64,000 nt of DNA, from assembly GCF_022440805.1 (NCBI RefSeq), contig NZ_JAKNTK010000001.1, positions 1,488,001-1,552,000 of the forward strand. Reading direction: 5' to 3'. The notes under the pieces were generated by a model that did no database searches, was not told where the DNA came from, and worked only from the letters and a program-made list of their open reading frames with translations. A program made the translations under genes and the position numbers. Origin of the DNA: Holdemania massiliensis (GTDB lineage: Bacteria > Bacillota_I > Bacilli_A > Erysipelotrichales > Erysipelotrichaceae). Below, one piece after another: positions 27,292 through 35,462 of the stretch. Numbering within the stretch: position 1 is the stretch's first letter; each line of letters starts with the position of its first letter.

Positions 27292-27385
27292 GGTTTCCCT
27301 CCTGAATCTGTTCTGTGATCTATTGTACAAAATTTTACACGGATTGACCATCCCTATTCTTCCAAAGAGTGCCAAAGGAATGCGG

Positions 27386-27414
27386 GAATATTCGATGTCG
27401 CCGCGGGAAGACTT
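27386..27414 (+). promoter_or_regulatory. Candidate sigma-F-type promoter for sigG
   Basis: GAATA (27386-27390) at -35 and GGGAAGACTT (27405-27414) at -10 resemble the sigma-F pattern GYATA-N15-GGnnAnAnTR with a 14-bp spacer and two mismatches. No sigma-A promoter is seen here. In Bacillus, sigG is transcribed by sigma-F, so this fits, but the match is imperfect. Confidence 0.4.
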
Positions 27415-27444
27415 CCATTACGCACATCAGGAGGGTCCGGGTCA

Positions 27445-28218
27445 ATGGGTAAATATAAAGTAGATATCTGCGGTGTCAATACTTCGGCGCTGCCGGTTTT
27501 AAAGAGTCAGCAGATGACGGAGCTGTTCATCCAGCTGCAGAGTGGTGATCTGTCGGCGAAAGAGAAGCTGATCAACGGCAATTTGAAGCTTGTACTGTCC
27601 ATCGTTCAGCGCTTTGCGCACCGCACGGAAAACATGGATGATCTGTTTCAGATCGGCTGTATTGGATTAATCAAGGCGATTGACAACTTTGATTTATCCC
27701 ACGAGGTTCGCTTTTCAACCTATGCCGTCCCGATGATCATCGGCGAGATCAAACGCTATCTGCGGGATAATCAGATGATCCGGGTTTCCCGGCATTTAAA
27801 GGATCTGGCGTACAAGGTGCTGAAAGAAAAGGAAACCTTCATTCATACCTACCAACGCGAACCCTCCTTAGCCGAGCTGGCTGAGATCATGGGCGTCAGG
27901 GAAAAGGAGATTGCGGAAAGCCTGGAATCTTTGCAGAGCGTCGTCAGCATCTTTGAGCCGATCTATAATGATGACGGCGATACCTTATATCTGTTGGATC
28001 AGATCAAGGATGATCACGATGAAATTGGCAAGCTCTCCAGCCTGATCGCTCTGCGTGAAAGCATGAAGCATTTAAGTGATAAAGAAGCGCAGATCATCAA
28101 TAAGCGTTATTACCAAGGCCAGACACAGACCGAAATCGCCTCTGAATTAGGCATCTCGCAGGCGCAGGTATCCCGCTTAGAAAAAAGCGCGCTGCAGTGT
28201 TTGAAAAAGAATTTCTGA
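27445..28218 (+). CDS. sigG: Sporulation sigma factor sigma-G
   Basis: A 257-residue sigma-70-family factor that directs late forespore gene expression. The N-terminus KVDICGVNTSALPVLK matches SigG specifically. Region 2 has NMDDLFQIGCIGLIKAIDNF and FSTYAVPMIIGEIKRYLRDN, region 3 follows, and region 4 has the helix-turn-helix QTEIASELGISQAQVSRLE near the C-terminus. SigG followed by ylmC/sepF/divIVA/ileS is the conserved Firmicutes order. AGGAGGGT ribosome site. It is strong evidence that the host lineage forms spores. Confidence 0.95.
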   Translation: MGKYKVDICGVNTSALPVLKSQQMTELFIQLQSGDLSAKEKLINGNLKLVLSIVQRFAHRTENMDDLFQIGCIGLIKAIDNFDLSHEVRFSTYAVPMIIGEIKRYLRDNQMIRVSRHLKDLAYKVLKEKETFIHTYQREPSLAELAEIMGVREKEIAESLESLQSVVSIFEPIYNDDGDTLYLLDQIKDDHDEIGKLSSLIALRESMKHLSDKEAQIINKRYYQGQTQTEIASELGISQAQVSRLEKSALQCLKKNF

Positions 28219-28228
28219 CAAAAGCTAT

Positions 28229-28270
28229 AAAAATTCGATAGCGAAGCACAAAAATTCGACAGCGGCATAC
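28229..28270 (+). repeat. Two tandem 21-bp repeats upstream of ylmC
   Basis: AAAAATTCGA occurs at 28229-28238 and again at 28250-28259, each followed by (T/C)AGCG. The 21-bp period equals two helical turns. They lie in the 72-base gap between sigG and ylmC and could be a regulator site or a simple duplication. Confidence 0.6.
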
Positions 28271-28290
28271 ACTGGAATCAGGTGATAAAA

Positions 28291-28560
28291 ATGAAATTCA
28301 GTGAACTGCAGGACAAACAGGTCGTCAATGTTCAGGACGGCACCCTGATCGGCCGCGTCGAGGATTTGGATGTGTCGCTGACCAACTACCAGGTTCAGTC
28401 ATTTCTTGTCGGGAAAAATTCCAGCTGGCTCCGCTCTGTCTTCGCGTTTTTGTTTCCTCCGGCCCGCATCATCGTCGGACTGGATCAGGTGGTGAGCGTC
28501 GGCGAAGATGTGATTCTGATTCATCCGCGAAGCAAGAGCGGAAAAGCCAAAGAACAATAA
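28291..28560 (+). CDS. ylmC: YlmC/YmxH family PRC-barrel protein
   Basis: An 89-residue PRC-barrel protein of the YlmC/YmxH sporulation-associated family: MKFSELQDKQVVNVQDGTLIGRV (shortened: MKFSEL, DGTLIGRVEDL) then IIVGLDQVVSVGEDVILI. Relatives accumulate during sporulation but their role is unclear. The ATG at 28291 has AGGTG 6 bases upstream; the GTG at 28282 lies within that site. It follows sigG, as in Bacillus and clostridia. Confidence 0.82.
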   Translation: MKFSELQDKQVVNVQDGTLIGRVEDLDVSLTNYQVQSFLVGKNSSWLRSVFAFLFPPARIIVGLDQVVSVGEDVILIHPRSKSGKAKEQ

Positions 28561-28677
28561 ACTGGAAAGAGCTGGAAAAGCAGCGGGCACTTTCATGACT
28601 TTCCGCAAACTTTGATGGAAAAAGGGCATTGAAATCCTTTCAATTCTGTGAACTCGGTATTCCCATGCGCAGATTTA

Positions 28678-28686
28678 TGATATAAT
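28678..28686 (+). promoter_or_regulatory. Extended -10 promoter for the sepF-ylmH-divIVA transcript
   Basis: TGA-TATAAT 28 bases before the sepF start; no good -35 is present, which the TGn extension can compensate. The rest of 28561-28677 shows nothing else. Confidence 0.65.
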
Positions 28687-28714
28687 GAACAAGAATTAAA
28701 GGAAGGTGCAAACC

Positions 28715-29122
28715 ATGGGAGTATTGGATAAAATGAAGAATTTCATCGCTCCAGTCGACGATGATTACGATGAGGAAGAACTGGAAGTAGAAGAAGACGA
28801 GATTGCCGCACCCGTCAAATATGAACAGCCGCAGACTAAAGGTGTAACCAAGATCGCTTCGGATACGAAAATGGTTTTATTTGAGCCGCGTTCATTTGAC
28901 GAGGCTGAGGAAGTCGCAAAGCATTTAAAGGAAAGACGGGCTGCCGTTGTCAATCTGCATCGGCTGCAGCGGGAATATGCGCAGCGTACAATTGACTTTT
29001 TGACAGGCGTTGTCTTTGCTTTAGACGGAACGATTCAGAAAATCGGTCACAACGTCATTCTGTGCACGCCGAAATCCATCGCCGTCCACGGTGAGATCAG
29101 CCTGGACAGCGATGAGGAATAG
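28715..29122 (+). CDS. sepF: Cell division protein SepF
   Basis: A 135-residue FtsZ-binding, membrane-tethering division protein. An amphipathic N-terminal helix (MGVLDKMKNFIAP) acts as the membrane anchor, an acidic linker follows (about 15-35), and the C-terminal domain (about 50-130) has the SepF core FDEAEEVAKHLKERRAAVVNL and RTIDFLTGVVFALDGTIQKI. The start after GGAAGGTG is chosen over an ATG-like start 9 bases upstream. It overlaps ylmH by one base. Confidence 0.94.
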   Translation: MGVLDKMKNFIAPVDDDYDEEELEVEEDEIAAPVKYEQPQTKGVTKIASDTKMVLFEPRSFDEAEEVAKHLKERRAAVVNLHRLQREYAQRTIDFLTGVVFALDGTIQKIGHNVILCTPKSIAVHGEISLDSDEE

Positions 29123-29874
29123 TGCGGAACGCGCATTTTTCAAAGTCGGATGACGCCGCGCTGCAGGCCCGGCTGGAAGACTGGATGGATCAGTGCAGGA
29201 CGCGCCGCAAGCCGGTGCGCTCCTGTTTTCTTTCGCCTGCCCAACAGGCTTTTCTGACCCCGTTTCTGCCTTGGGATCTGGCGTACAGATGGGACGGCGG
29301 CTGCTTGGGGACAGAGCGGAAAAAGTTGATTCTAGCGCCTGAGGAAGCGGACTTAAGCAGCGATATTGTCTGTCTGACCGCCCGGATTTCGGATAAATTT
29401 GTGCAGCTGAAACATCCGGATGTTCTGGGAGCTCTGATGAATCTGGATCTGGATCGTTCGCAGTTTGGCGATCTGTGGGTCGAGCCGGGGCGGATTGTGA
29501 TTTATACCAGTGAAGACCTGGCGGATTATGTCTGCATGAACCTGACGCGGATTCATCGCCTGTCAATTCAGCTGCAGCGATCCTCAATGCGGTATGAGCC
29601 GGCCGTTGAAAAACAGACGCTGACGGTGATCGTGACCGCCTTGCGGTTAGACTGTGTGATCGGCGGGCTGTGCCGGATGTCGCGGGCTAAGGCGCAGGAG
29701 TTAATCCGGGCGCAGAAGGTTTCCGTGAATCATAAAATTCTTGATGAATGCGACTTTCTGTGTCATAATGAAGACACGATTTCCGTGTGCGGGTACGGGC
29801 GTTTTGTGCTGAAAGGCCAGCGCGGACAGACCCGCAGCGACCGGATCGTTGCCGAATTTGAAAAATACGTTTAG
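29122..29874 (+). CDS. ylmH: YlmH/RqcP2-like S4-domain RNA-binding protein
   Basis: A 250-residue protein with a C-terminal S4 RNA-binding domain (about 180-245: LCRMSRAKAQELIRAQKVSVNHKIL split as SRAKAQELI and VSVNHKI) and an N-terminal YlmH domain. In Bacillus it binds 50S-peptidyl-tRNA and can act in ribosome quality control. The GTG start shares its G with the sepF TAG stop, so translation is coupled. The sepF-ylmH-divIVA order is conserved; ylmD, ylmE and ylmG are missing here. Confidence 0.87.
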   Translation: MRNAHFSKSDDAALQARLEDWMDQCRTRRKPVRSCFLSPAQQAFLTPFLPWDLAYRWDGGCLGTERKKLILAPEEADLSSDIVCLTARISDKFVQLKHPDVLGALMNLDLDRSQFGDLWVEPGRIVIYTSEDLADYVCMNLTRIHRLSIQLQRSSMRYEPAVEKQTLTVIVTALRLDCVIGGLCRMSRAKAQELIRAQKVSVNHKILDECDFLCHNEDTISVCGYGRFVLKGQRGQTRSDRIVAEFEKYV

Positions 29875-29888
29875 AGAGGGGGATTTCT

Positions 29889-30362
29889 TTGGAACCGGGA
29901 ACACCGAAATTCCGACTGATGAAAAACGGATATGACCGCTTCGCCGTCGATAATGCGGTTGACCGGTACGTCCAGGAAATAGATTCTCTGAAAAAACAGC
30001 TGGATCTGACCAGCCGTCAGATTCAGTCGGCCAACGAACAGCTGGCGGTGATCCGTCAGCGTTATCAAACCCTGGTCAGTGAATTAACCGTGAAGGAAAA
30101 GGCGGCGGATGATATCGCCCGCCTGGCCCTCAAGGAAGCCAACACGATCATCGAAACCGCGCAGAACAACGCGGATGCGATTGTGAGTGAAGCGCTGACA
30201 ACCGCCCGGATCATTCTCAACGACCTCTCACGGATCGCGTCGGAGGCGACGGAGATGAAAGGGGATATGCAGGAACAGCTGAGCTCGCTGATGGGCATGC
30301 TGGACCAGTTTGAAATTCCGCCGGTTCCGAAATCGGAATGGCTGAATCACGAAAAGCTTTGA
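29889..30362 (+). CDS. divIVA: DivIVA family cell-pole/septum protein
   Basis: A 157-residue DivIVA homologue. The N-terminal lipid-binding motif reads KFRLMKNGYDRFAVDNAVDR, with the usual GYD and a downstream coiled coil (about 30-135). A TTG start with GAGAGGGGG upstream is used; no better start exists. It marks curved membrane and places division, wall or chromosome proteins. It ends just before the ileS T-box. Confidence 0.88.
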   Translation: MEPGTPKFRLMKNGYDRFAVDNAVDRYVQEIDSLKKQLDLTSRQIQSANEQLAVIRQRYQTLVSELTVKEKAADDIARLALKEANTIIETAQNNADAIVSEALTTARIILNDLSRIASEATEMKGDMQEQLSSLMGMLDQFEIPPVPKSEWLNHEKL

Positions 30363-30369
30363 TGCAGGA

Positions 30370-30590
30370 CGCGCCGTTTCCACACAAGCGGGAGTGCAGA
30401 GAGTCTGCGGGATGGTGAAACGCAGAACCCCGGCTGGAACTGGACATCACCTGTGAGCTGTCTTTTTGAATTCGAGTAGAAAAGACCGCGGCTCGGCGTT
30501 ATGAGAAAAGCGCATCGCTGGTGCAAATCAGCGGTGAACGAAGGTGGTACCGCGCATCGTGCGTCCTTTTTGCAAGGGCGCTTTTTTATT
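30370..30590 (+). promoter_or_regulatory. T-box riboswitch (isoleucine) of ileS
   Basis: The T-box sequence GAACGAAGGTGGTACCGCG occupies 30536-30554. The Stem I specifier region contains GACATCACC, giving specifier codon ATC (30446-30448), which matches Ile and the downstream gene. A terminator stem GCGTCCTT/AAGGGCGC (30561-30581) plus six Ts follows. Uncharged tRNA-Ile is expected to stabilise the antiterminator and switch ileS on. The 5' boundary is approximate. Confidence 0.95.
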
Positions 30591-30610
30591 GTTTTAGGAG
30601 GTAGAAGGAT

Positions 30611-33340
30611 ATGGATTACAAAAACACACTGCTGATGCCGAATACGAAGTTCGAGATGAGAGGCAAGCTGCCGACCAAGGAACCGGGCTATCAGAACCGC
30701 TGGAAAGAACAGGCAATCTATGAAAAAATGCTGGAAAAACGGGAAGGTTGCGAGCCTTTTGTGCTGCATGATGGGCCACCCTATGCCAACGGCGACATTC
30801 ATTTAGGTCATGCGTTGAACAAGATTTTAAAGGATGTTATCGTTCGTTCCCATTACATGGCCGGCTATAAAGTACCGTTTATTCCAGGCTGGGATACGCA
30901 CGGTCTGCCGATTGAAACCGCGATTACCAAGCTGGGTTATGATCGCAAGAAGATGGAACTGTCCGCCTTCCGCAAGCTGTGTTACGACTATGCTTTGGAG
31001 CAGGTAGAACGGCAGAAGGCTGGATTTTTATCCTTGGGCGTCGTTGGCGATTACGACCACCCCTACATCACGTTAAAGAAAGAATTTGAAGCGCATCAGA
31101 TTCAGATTTTCGGTCAGATGGCCATGGATGGTCTGATCTATAAAGGCTTAAAGCCGGTCTATTGGTCACCGTCCAGCGAATCAGCGTTAGCCGAAGCAGA
31201 AATTGAATATAAGGATGTCAAGTCTCCGACGATCTTCGTCAAGTTTGCGGTCAAGGATGGCAAGGGGATCCTGGACAGCGATACCTCGTTTGTAATCTGG
31301 ACGACAACGCCGTGGACGATTCCGGCCAATCTGGCAATCTGTTTGAACCCAGAGTTGACCTATGCGTTAGTCGACAGTGAAAAAGGCAAGCTGATCGTGC
31401 TGGAAGAATTGGTCGATATGCTCTGGGCGAAGTTTGGTTTGGAGAAAAAGGAAATCTTAAAGACGTTTAAGGGACGTGAGCTGGAAATGATCACCTGCCA
31501 GCACCCGCTGTATGACCGCGAATCCTTGATCATCCTGGGCGATCACGTTACCGCCGATGCCGGTACGGGATGCGTCCATACCGCTCCGGGTTTTGGTGCC
31601 GACGACTTCTTCGTCGGACAGAAATATGGACTACCGGCGTATTGCAATGTCGATGAACACGGCTGCATGATGGAGGATGCCGGAGATTGGCTGAAAGGTC
31701 AGTATGTCGACGATGCCAACAAGACCGTGGCTAACCGTCTGGACGAACTAGGCGCGTTATTGAAGCTGGAGTGGATCACGCACTCCTATCCGCATGACTG
31801 GCGGACGAAAAAGCCGATCATCTTCCGGGCGACAACCCAGTGGTTTGCCTCGATCGACAAGATCCGCACGGAACTTTTAAATCAGATTGACAACGTGGAC
31901 TGGATTCCGAAGTGGGGCCAGCAGCGGATGCACAACATGATCGCTGACCGCGGTGACTGGTGTATTTCCCGCCAGCGTGCGTGGGGTGTGCCAATTCCAA
32001 TTTTCTACAACGAAGATGGTTCACCGATCATGGAAAAAGCGGTCTTTGAGCATGTTGCCAACCTGTTCCGCGAATATGGAAGCAACATCTGGTTTGAGAA
32101 GGATGCGAAAGAACTGCTTCCGGAAGGTTATGCCAACCCGGCTTCCCCGCAGGGAGAATTTACAAAGGAAACGGACACGATGGACGTCTGGTTTGATTCC
32201 GGTTCCTCGCATACCGGAGCGATGATCGAACGCGGTCTGGGCTATCCGGCTGATCTGTATTTTGAAGGCAGCGATCAGTACCGCGGCTGGTTTAACTCGT
32301 CGCTGATCGTCGGCACCGCCGTACATGGACAGGCGCCGTACAAACAGGTGTTAAGCCATGGCTTTGTCATGGACGGCAAAGGCGTCAAGATGAGCAAGTC
32401 GCAGTGGAACGCCGTCGCTCCGGGGGAAATCACCAAGAAATATGGCGCGGATATCCTGCGGCTGTGGGCGGCCAGCGTTGACTATCAGGCGGACTGCAGC
32501 ATGTCTGAAGAGATCCTGAAGCAGATCAGTGAAAACTACCGCAAGGTCAGAAACACATTCCGCTTCCTGTTAGCCAATATCAACAACGAGGAAGATTTTA
32601 CCCGTGCGGATCTGGTTGCCGTCAATGAACTGCCGAAGCTGGATCAGTACATGCTGGCGCTGCTGAACGACGTCAATGAGAAGTGTCAGCTAGCTTATCA
32701 AGAATATCGGTTCTCAGATGTCACAACGCTGCTGACCAATCTGATGACCAATGAATTCTCCGCGTACTATCTCGACTTTACCAAGGATATTCTGTATATC
32801 GAGCAGAAGGATTCACCACGCCGCCGTCAGGTTCAGACGGTGCTGTACCATGCCGTCGATGTGTTAGTCCGGCTGTGGGCACCGATCTTAGTCCATACCG
32901 CGGAAGAGGTCAACGATTTCTTCCAGGGTGAAGCCGAAAGCATCCATCTGGGCAAGTTTGCCGAAATGTTTGCGGTGGAGGACGCCGAAGCCTTGAAGGC
33001 CAAGGTTGCGCGGCTGATGCTGATCCGCTCCGATATCTTCAAAGCACTGGAGGAAGCCCGTGCGGCTAAGGTCATCGGCAAGTCGCTGGAGGCTGAAGTG
33101 CTGGTCAATGTCAGTGACGAGGATCGGGCATTGATCGCCGAGCTGTGCGGGGATCAGTTCCATCAGTGGCTGATTGTTTCCAAAGTCAGCTTCTCGATTG
33201 ATGAGCTGAAATCCTATGAAGTCTGCCAGGTTGAAATCGTACCGGCCGAAGGCACTGTCTGCCCGCGCTGCTGGAACCTTTCCGAACAGGCGGACGAAGA
33301 AGGACTGTGCCCGCGCTGCCGCAAGGTGCTGGGCAAATAA
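30611..33340 (+). CDS. ileS: Isoleucyl-tRNA synthetase
   Basis: A 909-residue class I synthetase. HLGH (64-67, the HIGH motif in PPYANGDIHLGHALN), the CP1 editing domain (about 190-400, with the TTPWTIPANLA loop) and KMSKS (593-597) are intact. The C-terminal zinc finger has C884, C887, C900 and C903. It is the shorter bacterial (mupirocin-sensitive-type) class by length and zinc finger. AGGAGG ribosome site; T-box controlled. Confidence 0.97.
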   Translation: MDYKNTLLMPNTKFEMRGKLPTKEPGYQNRWKEQAIYEKMLEKREGCEPFVLHDGPPYANGDIHLGHALNKILKDVIVRSHYMAGYKVPFIPGWDTHGLPIETAITKLGYDRKKMELSAFRKLCYDYALEQVERQKAGFLSLGVVGDYDHPYITLKKEFEAHQIQIFGQMAMDGLIYKGLKPVYWSPSSESALAEAEIEYKDVKSPTIFVKFAVKDGKGILDSDTSFVIWTTTPWTIPANLAICLNPELTYALVDSEKGKLIVLEELVDMLWAKFGLEKKEILKTFKGRELEMITCQHPLYDRESLIILGDHVTADAGTGCVHTAPGFGADDFFVGQKYGLPAYCNVDEHGCMMEDAGDWLKGQYVDDANKTVANRLDELGALLKLEWITHSYPHDWRTKKPIIFRATTQWFASIDKIRTELLNQIDNVDWIPKWGQQRMHNMIADRGDWCISRQRAWGVPIPIFYNEDGSPIMEKAVFEHVANLFREYGSNIWFEKDAKELLPEGYANPASPQGEFTKETDTMDVWFDSGSSHTGAMIERGLGYPADLYFEGSDQYRGWFNSSLIVGTAVHGQAPYKQVLSHGFVMDGKGVKMSKSQWNAVAPGEITKKYGADILRLWAASVDYQADCSMSEEILKQISENYRKVRNTFRFLLANINNEEDFTRADLVAVNELPKLDQYMLALLNDVNEKCQLAYQEYRFSDVTTLLTNLMTNEFSAYYLDFTKDILYIEQKDSPRRRQVQTVLYHAVDVLVRLWAPILVHTAEEVNDFFQGEAESIHLGKFAEMFAVEDAEALKAKVARLMLIRSDIFKALEEARAAKVIGKSLEAEVLVNVSDEDRALIAELCGDQFHQWLIVSKVSFSIDELKSYEVCQVEIVPAEGTVCPRCWNLSEQADEEGLCPRCRKVLGK

Positions 33341-33364
33341 GCTGTTGATTATTTAGAACCGTTC

Positions 33365-33400
33365 AGATCCTGATGCAGAATTTCTGCACGGGATCTTTTT
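33365..33400 (+). terminator. Terminator after ileS
   Basis: Outer stem AGATCC/GGATCT with inner TGCAG/CTGCA, followed by five Ts. Confidence 0.85.
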
Positions 33401-33558
33401 ATCTTTTCAGAAAAACGAGCTAAATCGTTGCACGCTATTGGATCAATTTTGAAATCAGATCCATTCCTTGCTTTGCTAAGGGGGATAGGAAGGCTGTAAA
33501 AGTTAGACAAAAGACCATGATCGTTGACGTCTTTTTCGTTTCTTTGTAGGAAGGAATC

Positions 33559-33567
33559 TGATATAAT
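33559..33567 (+). promoter_or_regulatory. Extended -10 promoter of the yqe operon
   Basis: TGA-TATAAT 22 bases before the yqeG start. No -35 at the right distance; a TTGACG at 33524 is too far upstream. Confidence 0.65.
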
Positions 33568-33589
33568 CATTAAGATAAGGAGGAACCGT

Positions 33590-34117
33590 ATGCTGCTGAA
33601 ATACTTCACGCCTGCGCTCTATCTGAAAAGCTTTGAAGATCTGGATCTGAACTGGCTGATCAGCCGGAAGATCCGGCTTTTGATTTTAGATATCGACAAC
33701 ACGCTGGCTGCCCATGATGAACAGACAGCCGGCGTTCAAGCCCAAGCATTTGTTCAAAAACTGAAAGATCATGGCATTCAGGCGGTGGTCATGTCGAATA
33801 ATAATAAAGACCGTGTGAGTCTGTTTGCTTCCAGTCTGGACGTACCGTATTATTATTTCTCAACAAAGCCGCTGAAGCGGATGTATAAAAAAGTTCTGCG
33901 CGACACCGGATTGCAGCCGGAGCAGTGTGCGGTGATCGGCGATCAGCTGCTGACGGATATTCTCGGCGGCAATCGAATGCATTTTGTGACGATCTTAACA
34001 ACACCGCTGGTCAGCCGGGATATCACCTGGACAAAGTTGAATCGGCTGGTTGAAAACCAGGTTTACCGGTGTTTGGAACAGGCTGGAATCTTAAAAAGGG
34101 GAGAATATGATGAGTGA
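33590..34117 (+). CDS. yqeG: YqeG family HAD IIIA-type phosphatase
   Basis: A 175-residue HAD phosphatase. The catalytic motif DIDNT is at 34-38 (nucleophile D34, acid D36), motif II Ser/Asn in VVMSNNN, and the C-terminal metal motif in VIGDQLLTDILGG. The start after AAGGAGG replaces a longer frame that has no homology. The substrate is unknown. It leads a conserved ribosome-assembly/NAD operon and overlaps yqeH by 11 bases. Confidence 0.87.
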   Translation: MLLKYFTPALYLKSFEDLDLNWLISRKIRLLILDIDNTLAAHDEQTAGVQAQAFVQKLKDHGIQAVVMSNNNKDRVSLFASSLDVPYYYFSTKPLKRMYKKVLRDTGLQPEQCAVIGDQLLTDILGGNRMHFVTILTTPLVSRDITWTKLNRLVENQVYRCLEQAGILKRGEYDE

Positions 34118-35168
34118 AAAATGTCAGGGCTGCGGCGCCGTACTGCAGCATGATCAGCCGGGGGTGGCCGGCTATACGCCGAAGGTTGGCAGTAAGCTGT
34201 GCCAGCGCTGCTTCCGCCTGACGCATTATGATGATCTGCAGTTTTCGATGCGGGAGGGCATTGATCCTGATCGAATTCTGGCTCAGATCCATACGATGGA
34301 CGCCCTGGTGCTGTGGGTTGTCGATCTGTTTGATCTGGAAGCGAGTCTCTTGGACGGCATGAATCGTCATCTGTTCGGCAAGGATGTGATCGTCGTCGGG
34401 ACCAAGCGCGATCTGCTTCCGGAAACGGTCGGCAATGAGAAGCTGGCTCGGTTTATATACGGGCGCTTAAAGGCGTTGGATATCCATGTTCAAGGGCTGG
34501 TCGTGACCGGCAAAAATATCCCCGGCGGCACGGAAGAGGTGCTGCATGCCCTGCATTGGGCACACGGCAAGGATGTCGTGGTGATGGGGATGGCCAACGC
34601 CGGCAAGAGTACGCTGCTCAATGCGTTAATTGACAAACCGCAGCTGACCAGTTCGCGTTATCCCGGAACGACGCTGGATTTCAATCCGATAGTCATTGAC
34701 GGCGTCACGGTTTACGATACGCCGGGGCTGACGCCGCGCAATTCCATGCTGCTGCATTTAGCGGAAAACGATCTGAAAACCGTGCTGCCGTCTAAAGCGG
34801 TTAAACCGGTCGGCTTTCAGCTGCGCGGGAATCAAAGCTTTGCGGTCGGCGGATTATGCCGGATGGATATTCTGAATGCCAAACCGGCTTCGGCGGTGTT
34901 CTACTGCAGCAATCTGCTGGAGCTGCACCGCGGGCGGGTGGATAAGGCGGATGAGTTGTGGCAGAAGCATTATGGTGAACTGCTGCAGCCGGTGCCGACA
35001 ACCGCACCGGTGAACCAGTGGAAACGAACTCTACTGACGCCGTTAGGCGAGAAAGAAGATATTGTGATTCCGGGGATCGGCTGGATGTCGCTGAGCGGAA
35101 ATTACGATCAGATCGTCGTCACCCATCCTCAGGAAATCGAAATTAAACAAAGAAAGGCAATGATATAG
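34107..35168 (+). CDS. yqeH: Ribosome biogenesis GTPase YqeH
   Basis: A 353-residue circularly permuted GTPase needed for 30S assembly. The N-terminal zinc finger has C6, C9, C32 and C35. G motifs occur in permuted order: G4-like TKRD (99-102), G1 GMANAGKST (161-169), then SRYPGTTLD (G2) and DTPG (G3). The C-terminal TRAP-like domain follows. AAAAGGGGAG ribosome site; overlaps yqeG and abuts yhbY with no gap. Confidence 0.93.
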   Translation: MMSEKCQGCGAVLQHDQPGVAGYTPKVGSKLCQRCFRLTHYDDLQFSMREGIDPDRILAQIHTMDALVLWVVDLFDLEASLLDGMNRHLFGKDVIVVGTKRDLLPETVGNEKLARFIYGRLKALDIHVQGLVVTGKNIPGGTEEVLHALHWAHGKDVVVMGMANAGKSTLLNALIDKPQLTSSRYPGTTLDFNPIVIDGVTVYDTPGLTPRNSMLLHLAENDLKTVLPSKAVKPVGFQLRGNQSFAVGGLCRMDILNAKPASAVFYCSNLLELHRGRVDKADELWQKHYGELLQPVPTTAPVNQWKRTLLTPLGEKEDIVIPGIGWMSLSGNYDQIVVTHPQEIEIKQRKAMI

Positions 35169-35462
35169 ATGTTAACCAATAAACAGAAAAGTACGCTGCG
35201 CTCGATGGCGAATTCGCTGCGGCCGCTCTTTCAGGTCGGCAAAGACGGTGTCTCGCACAATTTGATCAACACGCTGTCTGATTCGCTGGAAGCTCATGAA
35301 TTAGTCAAGCTCAATATTTTAAAGACCTGCTCAGAGGATGTCCGGCAGATCGCTCTGGATCTGTCCAGCGGCACGCATGCCGAGGTTGTGCAGATCATCG
35401 GAAGAACGATTGTGCTGTACCGCGAAAGCCGCGAGCACCGCAGAATCGAGCTGCCGCGATGA
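35169..35462 (+). CDS. yhbY: YhbY CRM-domain RNA-binding protein
   Basis: A 97-residue single CRM-domain protein that associates with pre-50S particles. LTNKQKSTLRSMANSL at the start, VGKDGVS and the near C-terminal GRTIVLYR are typical. The ATG follows the yqeH stop directly, and the stop overlaps the next ATG in ATGA. Confidence 0.92.
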   Translation: MLTNKQKSTLRSMANSLRPLFQVGKDGVSHNLINTLSDSLEAHELVKLNILKTCSEDVRQIALDLSSGTHAEVVQIIGRTIVLYRESREHRRIELPR

